Shown here one piece after another: positions 55,579 to 64,000 of a stretch of DNA of 64,000 nucleotides. Origin of the DNA: Bombyx mori (taxonomy: Eukaryota > Arthropoda > Insecta > Lepidoptera > Bombycidae); assembly GCF_030269925.1 (NCBI RefSeq), contig NC_085107.1, positions 14,384,001 to 14,448,000 of the forward strand, given 5' to 3'. A program made the position numbers and the translations under genes. The notes below the pieces were generated by a model. That model searched no databases. It was not told where the DNA came from and saw only the letters and a list, made by a program, of their open reading frames with translations. Every line of letters begins with the position of its first letter. Position 1 is the first letter of the stretch.

Positions 55579-57147
55579 ATGGCTTCGAAGTTTACCAAGA
55601 ACGCAATACTAACAAGGACATTGCATTCGTGCTGTCTCGTCTGCGAAACTTACCTTCCAAGCGAACGAGATGTCGCACTGCATATTTCAAAGGAAGAACA
55701 CAAAAAAAGTCTAGAAGCTAGTAGTTTCGTGGCTGAGTTTATCGAGGACCGCATAAGGAAGGTTTGTGACGTCACTCTATCTATCTAACGTTTGCAAAAT
55801 GAAAATTATTTATCTATTTATTTATACTGTTTCAACAGGTCAAGAAGGGATTTTTCTGTGAGTTCTGCAATAAATATCTATCAACAATAATCAAAGGAAG
55901 GTTCCATGTAACAGGCAATGAGCATATCCGTAATAAGGGCGCCTATCTCTTCGAGCGTTTGGAGAATGGCATGGTTCTCTTTAGAAACATTGTTATCACG
56001 AAAGAAGCATGGAATGGGATCATTGGAAAGAAATGCATTATTTGCGCTATTGAATTCAATGATGTGAAGAAGCACATTACCAGCGTTAAACACATTTTCA
56101 ATATGTTAAAGTTCGATGTGCAATTCGGGATTTACGGTGGACTGTACAGGAAGACGGTCAGTCATGATTCATTAACAATATCGAAACAATATCTTCTTTT
56201 TGACGGTACAAAATAGAAAAAACGTAATTTTTCTTCTGTAATTTAAAATAATTTCGTTACCATTTCAGATGGACGATTCGTTCCATTGCTTAACTTGCAA
56301 CGAGGTTTTTGAAAGCCCAACTCGAGCGTGTATTTCGTCGCATTTTTTACATCCTAACCACCAAGAGATTTACGATAAATTAGAAAAGAGTTCCAAAGAA
56401 CAAATCGAACAGTCTAATTATCAACAGAAACTGTCCAATTTAACTGATCCAAAGGGAACTGCAGAATCCAAAGATCCGATCCTGAAGAAAGTGCCCATGG
56501 AGAGATACATCAACGATTTTTATCCTATCAAGAATCCATGTTTGGGCGGCACAGATATTGTCATCAACATGAGAACAGTTGTGAACATTTTCAGTTTCTA
56601 TTTTATAACACAGCTGAACTCATTGATATGTGAAGTATGCGAGGTCACATTGACGCTTGATGAAATTGACACACACAAAGTCACCAAGAAACACGAGCGT
56701 GCAATGATGGACACTCCAGTTATTGTACTAAGATGTGCTGAAGACGAGTTTATCAGAGAGGTAATGATTTTTGTTTATCTAACACTAAGTTTTGGTGAAA
56801 ATATCTTTGAGTTGCGCAGAAGGGCAGAATGTGGCCACTCTTGGTACACATCATCTACTTTATTATGGTATCTACCCCCACTCGAAACGTCTTGCTCCTT
56901 ATTTCACTTTATTCATATTAATTGTGTTCTGCTAGAGACGTAATATATGTATGTACTCATTTAAAGAACTTTATCATTTAAGGTACGTCCTGAAATATAC
57001 CATTGCGGCTATTGCAACATCACATACAATGGCTTGAGCAAAATCGTCTATCACTTGAACACGTCTAACCACAAGGAATGCAAAACTTCTTCCTCTTGGC
57101 GTTTCTACATGCATATCCAGACTAAGAATAAAAATAAACAACAGTAA
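55579..57147 (+). CDS. Six-zinc-finger protein, tandem paralogue B
   Basis: Coding exons 55579-55761, 55839-56156, 56269-56760 and 56983-57147, all phase 0, encode 385 residues. The intron positions match those of A and C. All six fingers are kept (CLVCETYLPS, CEFCNKYLST, CIICAIEFND, CLTCNEVFES, CEVCEVTLTL, CGYCNITYNG), each ending in H-x5-H. Finger 4 has a shorter C-to-H gap (14 residues) than in A or C (17). The linker motif reads INDFYPIKNPCLGGTDIVIN. The acidic/Ser-rich stretch before it is shorter than in A. The C-terminus ends in a Lys/Asn-rich tail. Function unknown. No frame damage is seen, so the gene is probably working. Confidence 0.8.
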
Positions 57148-59155
57148 TTTATAATCGCGCATTGTCGAATAATTATCTGAATATTTATTATCTGGATCTA
57201 TTTGAATATTACATACATACATTTCGATTTAGGCTAAGAAGTATTAGGTCTTGGGAAAATTCAAATTTACACGCTGGATAAAAGTCACCGAGTTTTCTGG
57301 TAACTAAAATAACATCAAAAAGAAAATCTACAATGGGAACTTAAGCCCAAGACGTGCAGTTTATCGAACTTCAATTTTAATGTTTCTAGTTTTTAATGAA
57401 TTTAATGAATCTTAGGAAATATTTGTGACATTACATATGATATTTACACTAGCTTTGTCTATCTTCAACAAATAATTGTCGCCTGAATTTCTTGCTACAT
57501 ACGTAGCTTACTGAATCGATCCGACACAAATATATCCTTACCAAAGTCCCCTTAACTAATAATAATTATCTATTAATACCTATGAAGCTCAAATACATAG
57601 TATCCAGTATGTGAGATTATTGAACTCGTATTAACAAATTTTGCTTGAAAGAAAGATCAGGAATTTCTGTGCCAATGTCTTCTTATTTAAACATGATTCA
57701 TTTATTTCTTTAGATTGTAGCACAAACTTTGTAACGCATTGTAATTGCCTAACATAATAAGTATTTATTCGTATTCAGAACATTTCCTGTTTTAAGTAGG
57801 CGTCGGTGTCGTGTTTAATAATATTATTATTGTCTTAATCAATAGTTGAAACAATACCCTTCTTCTGGGGAGCTTATTAATAATATAAAAGAGTAAAGGA
57901 CTGTAACAAATAAAGGATAATAAAAATATTAAGGTGTTTTTATTTACTTACCTAATTATAATGGGCATAATATAAAATTTATTATACTTAGAGCTAAACT
58001 AATTAACACAGCGAACAAAGGACCTCTGAGAATGGAACGAAGAGAAGCGCTGCGTAACTCATTTTTGTGGCGAAAAAGAGGATGTAATTATCTACAATTA
58101 CTAGTAAAAAACGACTAAATTTAGCTGAGAATTTTCTCCTGACATTGGTTAATACTCGTAGTGCTTGCTATTCCGGCAAATCTCTGATCAATCAAATTTT
58201 TCCACTCACAACCAGTGCACATTTTCTTTTCATAATTTACAGATTCCTTTTCACTAATACATCAAAGCGCCAATAACTGTTTAACACTCTACTGCGACCT
58301 GTTTATTTGTTATATTAATAATTTTACAGTAATTACATTAATATTTCATCTTAAGATTCTATTAAACTTGAGTATTCGTCAAATTTATGTACACACAAGC
58401 TCGTAAAGCTTTTATTTAACTTCATATTGTTTTCCTTGTGTTAAAGTTAAAAGAGATCCAAATTAGAAATAACAATGTGAATGCCGGAAAATAAGATTCG
58501 TATCGAACGAAGCATGTTCTTCAGATTACATACACTATGATGCATTCCAAACGTCGCCAAGTTTTTATTTAGTTTCATAGCACAGTTCCGGGTAAGGTAC
58601 CCTCAAAAAGAGATTCCCTGATACAGGCGATTTCAATGAATGTGTTGTTAGGGAGATCGGCAGATTTAATATATAATTTTCTAGAAGTAGCACAGAGACA
58701 GGATTTATAGCATTTTTATTTTTTATGAGTCACGTGCTTATTGTTAATGTACAATGAGGATGTAAAGAGCAAGTATCAACTTCAGGATTAAGGATTAAGG
58801 AGGAAGATTTTCGTAGCAGAAATTACCAGATATTACAGATAAAAATTAGGCAGAAATATAAAGTGAAGACCCTATTATTAGCGACAGCTGACGCAAAAGA
58901 ATTAGTATCAAGGAGATAAACAACAACAACTATATTATATATAAACAACAATATTAAATAATTCAGCAAGTATGACGACTTTAATCTTTAAGACGATAAC
59001 GGTATGATTGTTGTGATATAAATCTAGGCAGTAAAACTGTAATAAATTATGTACCATAACTTTACATTAATATAATTAATTTGAAATAATTTGAAAAAAG
59101 AAAATAAACAATGAATAGACACTTGTTACTTAAGCTACTTATACTGACTTCAGAG
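57148..59155. other. Spacer between paralogues B and C
   Basis: Probable 3' UTR of B and AT-rich spacer. An AATAAA near 57910 could be a late polyadenylation signal. A Bm1-like scrap lies near 58460-58490. No gene seen. Confidence 0.4.
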
Positions 59156-59321
59156 ACGCCACCCAACTGCGCATGTCTGCAATAATCGATTAGCAAACAT
59201 TCTAGACGGGTCGCTGAGCTGGTGGCTGGGTCCTCCAGATAAAATTGTTTGAATTATTCAATTCAACTGTATTTATTGATATTGTGTCTTCATTAAATAT
59301 CTGAGCAGGAAAACTTCAACG
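59156..59321 (+). promoter_or_regulatory. Conserved promoter/leader block of paralogue C
   Basis: CAACTGCGCATGTCTG, TAATCGATT, GACGGGTCGCTGAGC and GGCTGGGTCCTCC match the blocks before A and B. The donor TTCAACG|GTAAGT at 59322 ends a likely non-coding exon; the acceptor TCGATTTTTTAG leads to 59490. Confidence 0.65.
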
Positions 59322-59501
59322 GTAAGTTATAAAAAAGTATATGGGTTTAGTGTTTCGTGTATTTAAAATATCCTTTGTTTTTCTCTTCTTTTATAAAACC
59401 AGTAGATTAGCAATTAATTGATCAATAGTACTGTTTGCATGAATGAAAAATAAAATACTGACATTTTATTTATTCTATCGATTTTTTAGCCATCTTCAAA
59501 G

Positions 59502-61035
59502 ATGACGTCGAAATTTAACAAGAACGCGATCCTATTGGGGTCTGCGTACTCCTCCTGCCTCGTTTGCGATACTTACATCTCAAGCGAAGTAGATGCTGCG
59601 AAACATATCTTAAAGGAGGAGCATAAAGCAAATCTAGACGCAAGCCGTTTTGTGGATGAGTTTGTCGATGACTACATCAGGAAGGTAGGCAATTGTGACT
59701 TATTCATAGCTGTCCTATATACCTTACAATAAAATAATTATATTTAAATGTCCTTCAGTGACTGCGAAACGAACAAAATTGTAAATTTTTTATTTCGTGT
59801 TTACATAAATAGGTGAAGAAAGGATTCTACTGTGAGCTCTGCAATCAATGTATTGCAACGATGGACATAGGAAGGGTTCATGTATCGGAAAATGAGCATA
59901 TCCGTAGGAAGGATACTTCTTGCTTCGAATGCTTGGGAAACGACTTGATTATTTACAAAGACGTGGCCATCACAAAAGAAGCATGGAATGGGATTGTTGA
60001 GAACAAGTGCATACTCTGCGACATTCAATGCGATGATATGGAGGATCACATTTCTAACGCAGATCATCTTGCTAAGATGCTGCAAGTCGAGGTGGAGTTT
60101 AGGATCTATAATGGACTCTACAGAATGGTCAGTACGGGTTTTAAGGCAGATTAGTAACTAGTAAATAGTAGTAGATTGGTATTTGGTAAATTATTTGATT
60201 TTGAATAAATCTTCATATTTTCAGATGGACAACTCATTCCAATGCTTGACATGCAACGAGGTTTTTAGGTTGGTGAAAACCTCAATTCAAGCATGTGTAA
60301 CAACACATTTTTTACGCTCCAAACATAAGCAGATACAAGAAAAACTGGCAAAGGCTGCAAAAGATGCCACTGATATTGTACAACTTAAAGAGTTTGGTCA
60401 ATATTTCAATAAAAATAAGTCGGAGCTTTCAAAGGATCTGATTATTAAGAAGGAGACTATGGAGCAATTCATCAATAATTTTTATTCTATCGAAGTGCCA
60501 TTTTTGGGAGGCACTGACATTGTTATCAATACGAAAATTGTCGTCAACGTTTTCAGCTTTTATTTCATAACAAAGGATACTCTGAAATGTATGGCTTGCA
60601 ATGTCAAATTGACGATTGATCAAATCGACAGCCATAACGTAACTTTGAAACACGAAACTGCGATGAAGGAAACTCCAGTTATTACGTTAAAGTCTGCCGA
60701 AGACGAGTTTATCAGAGAGGTATTAATGTTTTTTCGGAAAAATCTCTATCACCGGTTTTTCAAACATTCAAATCAAGACATTCATACCTAACATATCCTG
60801 CCGCTAATAAACTTTGAATACAATTTTGTTTTCTACTTACACCGAACATTACATCTTAAACAAAATTTTATCATTTAAGGTACGCCCTGATGTTTACCAC
60901 TGCGGTTTCTGCAATAGCATCGAACACGGCTTGGATAATATGTTGGAGCACTTTGGTACCTTCGGCCACAGGGAAAGCAGGACTTCTGCCTCGTGGCGTC
61001 TTCACATGTATCTTGTGACCAAGAACAAGAACTAA
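59502..61035 (+). CDS. Six-zinc-finger protein, tandem paralogue C
   Basis: Coding exons 59502-59684, 59813-60127, 60225-60719 and 60880-61035, all phase 0, encode 382 residues. Six fingers as in A and B (CLVCDTYISS, CELCNQCIAT, CILCDIQCDD, CLTCNEVFRL, CMACNVKLTI, CGFCNSIEHG). The linker has INNFYSIEVPFLGGTDIVIN and FSFYFIT. Coding exon 1 is the same length (183 bases) in all three genes. The ATG follows a short 5' UTR piece (CCATCTTCAAAG) from 59490. Function unknown. Confidence 0.8.
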
Positions 61036-63060
61036 AGACACGATAAAATTTCTTACAACATATAATATTTTACTATTTAGAATCTAACATTCAACATGCG
61101 TTATTCGATTAGGTTATTAAGAAGCAAAGGAAAGTCCAAAGAAGCTGTGCAAGATCGTTCTACAGAACGTTTTGGTGAAAAATGGAAGAGAACAGGACCC
61201 ATAGTCAGTAGGCTTATTGGAGTATATAGTCTCACATATACATATAGTCTTCAGTACATGCAGGTTATGTGTTGGGTGCGTTTCGTAAATATACGATTCG
61301 GTTTGGACGGATGCTGAAGCAGGTACCATTTTTTTTAAATTCCAGCCTTATCTTAACGTTTGTTCAGTAATGAGGTGATTTTGTCAATAAATATTATCGA
61401 TAATAAGGAATTCAAAGCGCGTACAGATTAATATCACCGTCCTTCATTTTTCTCTTTCATTTTGAGATTCCGGTTTGAAGGGTAGAACAATTTTTTCAAC
61501 AAAACTCAGACTTTCGACTTCATGTCTCTAGGCGGGCAGTGGTGTTCACATTAAGATGCGGTGAGCTGTGAGCTCATCTGTCCATTTATGAGAACAAAAA
61601 AAAGAGTAGGTAGGTACCTACTTCGAAGTAATTTCAAATAACTTCGGAGGATGGAGTTACAATAATATACTAAGGATGGAATTAAAGGGTTTTTACAAAG
61701 GTTATTTTTAAAAAGAAAGTCTGAAAGAGTATTGGCGTCAAAATTATAATAATTTTTATTATTACATTTTTATTATAAAAGAATTACGAATATCTATCTG
61801 TACACAAATAATTGATGCTTATTTTTTTGTTGTATTTTGATTGGGCTTCATAGAAAAGTTATCCAATTTTGATATTCCTATGAAATTGTGGCTTGTAATA
61901 AGTAGAACCTTGTAATAGTAACAGGAAAGCGTGTATATTCAACAACAAGAAGATACATAATTATGTTGTACCTACCTGTACTACAAATATTGATCTTTCA
62001 TCTGGATATTTCTAATATTTTGGTTGCGTATCTCACAAATACTACTGAACTGGCTGCGATTAAACATTTGTGCTGATTGGACAAAAAAAAATGATATCTG
62101 TTGTACCTTATATGTGTATACAGATATGTGATGATGGGAACCGAATATAGAAAAGGCAACATTTCTTCATTACACAGATGCATGGATTTGTGGTCCATGT
62201 AATCGATAATGCCATAATAAAAAACACAATGGATGAAAATCAGTCTTACTTTGGGTCACGGTTGGCAGAGACTTCAACATCACAGGTCAAAACAAAATAC
62301 GAATGGGTGATTTTAAAAACAGTTTGATAAAGATTACACTCAAAATATTCTCTTGGATTATCTTTCTATTTCCATGATGCCATGTTTTACATTATATATT
62401 GTCTGGCTCAAACTTTCTTAACACAAAATAGGTTTAGCATAGTAAGTGTGTAATATTGATGTATTGAATATATTTCGATACTTAGTAGATTATATTATTA
62501 TTGCTTTATGTGTTTTTGTCAATGTATTTCTTAGAAAAACATTTGGGTTATTATTAGAAATACTACAACACTACTATAAGATCTAAAGTAGTATGAAGTT
62601 TTCAATATGGCCTGTTGTACTTAATAAAAAAATTCAATGTTGTGATGGCCTAAACGTTTAGTTTTTACATTATGTAGGTACTCGTAGATATTAAGCCAAA
62701 ACCACTGTTTTGTGGTATATTTAAAATCTCCAAAAAGTAGAATATAACCAAGTTTAATCTCAATGTAATCACTTTTAGACATGCCCTTTTTTCTATTTTA
62801 TGATAGGATAAGCTATGTAACAGCTACTTATTTATGGAGCTATTTAGAATTGTGTAATAGAATAAATGAATGTGAAAAATAAAATTAATAAATATATTAG
62901 GATATTTTAATTTTATCTTAGAACCTTAACATTTTCAATGTCATCATTAACATAGTATAAATTTAAAATGTATTTTTACACTTACCAACCTCTTTGGCCA
63001 AATTAGAATAAGCATTCTTAATAATGTATCTCCTAGTAATGGAGTACCTCTACCTATTCT
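61036..63060. other. Downstream of paralogue C
   Basis: No gene recognised. A worn plus-strand Bm1 lies at about 61455-61605 (TTCCGGTTTGAAGGGTAGAA, GTGAGCTGTGAGCTCATCTG, A-run). The rest is AT-rich. Confidence 0.4.
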
Positions 63061-63065
63061 CCATG

Positions 63066-63610
63066 TAATGGAGGACAACACGCTAGGTTTTGCATGATGG
63101 TTTTAATCGTGCATGCATAACCGAAAGGCAAGCCTAGCGTGTATGTGATTAAACTGTACAGCTATCGGTGCATGTACATGCAACCGAGCAAATATCAAAA
63201 TTGATATTTTATGTGGCTCGGTTATGTTTGCGCGCGAGCATAACTGAGCATATGTGGTGTCCAGCGAGCTTACCTGCCACAATTCTCAGTTTTTAATTGT
63301 CTGCGACATTAAATTTACCTTCCATTCGTATATAATTGTTCTATTCTGTTGGTGTAAATCACAATTCATTTATCAAATTTATGCAGGAGAACTGCTTTCT
63401 TTTTAAGAACCAGCGTTTAGACTTTTCAGTGCAATCGTTTTTACTTTCTCTGTTCTGCAAAACAAGCTAAGCCAAGTTCAGCTATCACATCATCGTCGTA
63501 CATTGTAGTTTGGTATTGGCGTCCTACAACGTCGTCATGTAGGTAGCTCAACTGAGAGTTAATGGCAAAACTGTGCATGCAAAACCTAGTGTGTATGGCC
63601 TCCATAAGAT
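63066..63610. mobile_element. Possible DNA transposon with inverted ends
   Basis: CACGCTAGGTTTTGCATG at 63079-63096 and its near-perfect inverse CATGCAAAACCTAGTGTG at 63576-63593 (17 of 18), with looser matching outward (TAATGGAGG against CCTCCATAA). The inside also repeats CCTAGCGTGTATG near 63134. A 74-codon minus-strand ORF (63441-63665) spans the right end but matches nothing I know. Confidence 0.4.
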
Positions 63611-63696
63611 GGTTTTTTGAATTTGATGAAGATTTCATAGACGTATTTCGTGATTGCGACGTCATTTTGCGACGTTATTTTTCATTGTAACATTGC

Positions 63697-64000
63697 AATA
63701 GTAAAGGACTTTTTGGCAGGAACGCGAGGAGTGAAGCTGTGTGATTTGTTTTATTTTGTCTATTTAGTGTTCCTTCAGGTTTAAATGTGTAATAACGGTG
63801 GTTTATTAACTGTTTAATCTCTGTGAAAGTGCACAAGTGTGGGAAAATGAAACAAAGCCGCTGGACGTAACTTCTCGGGAACCTCCAAAAAGTCAACTGA
63901 AAAAATCTCAGTAAATGACCACCATTTTACTGAGATTAAATTTCATCCCATATGATCTCATCTCATTTCTGATGATGATATTAATTTATCCCTAATGGGA
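63697..64000 (-). repeat. Repeat family A, copy 4
   Basis: Inverted copy with the same blocks (GGCAGGAACGCGAGGAGTGA, GTTTATTAACTGTTTAAT, CGCTGGACGTAACTTCTCGG) and the hairpin AATCTCAGTAAA / TTTACTGAGATT at 63904-63937. It runs off the window end. Confidence 0.8.

Overview
The window looks like a piece of lepidopteran nuclear genome, most likely the silkworm Bombyx mori. It is AT-rich, has intron-split genes with GT..AG junctions, and is full of dispersed repeats. These include Bm1-type SINEs, a complete jockey-like LINE and many of its 3' tails, R1-clade LINE tails, Helitrons with the usual lepidopteran ends, and a mariner fragment. The species call rests on recognising the Bm1 and LINE-tail sequences, not on a database search.

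Gene 1 (5433-37892, + strand) is the gamma subunit of AMP-activated protein kinase (SNF4Agamma). Nine coding exons join in phase to give 719 residues: a long Ser/Arg-rich N-terminal exon, two small linker exons, then six exons carrying four CBS repeats. Two further possible first coding exons, at 25020-25164 (behind a TATA box) and at 29608 (reading straight into the first CBS exon), use the same phase-1 junction. The gene may therefore make long and short gamma isoforms from separate promoters. The introns hold most of the mobile elements: a Helitron with Rep and helicase remains (7456-9317), a Helitron nested in a Helitron (22137-23123), an R1-clade LINE tail with target-site duplication, Bm1 SINEs and several tandem repeats.

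From about 38 to 44 kb there is no recognisable gene. This stretch holds the presumed AMPK-gamma 3' UTR, a TATA-containing LTR-like or promoter-like segment near 40.7 kb, a (TA)n tract, and two copies of an unclassified repeat with a 12-bp internal hairpin.

The most interesting part is 44.2-61.0 kb: three tandem, same-strand paralogues (A 45996-47803, B 55579-57147, C 59502-61035) that I do not recognise as a named family. Each has one non-coding leader exon and four coding exons with identical phases. Each encodes 382-399 residues with six evenly spread C2H2 zinc fingers of the H-x5-H (U1/matrin-like) kind and a conserved linker between fingers 4 and 5. All three also share a conserved promoter/leader block around CAACTGCGCAT. 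A complete, intact jockey-clade LINE (48770-53918, two ORFs, 11-12 bp target-site duplication) sits between A and B, and an old R1-clade tail lies in the leader intron of A. After gene C there is no recognisable gene, only repeat fragments and a possible TIR element at 63.07-63.61 kb.
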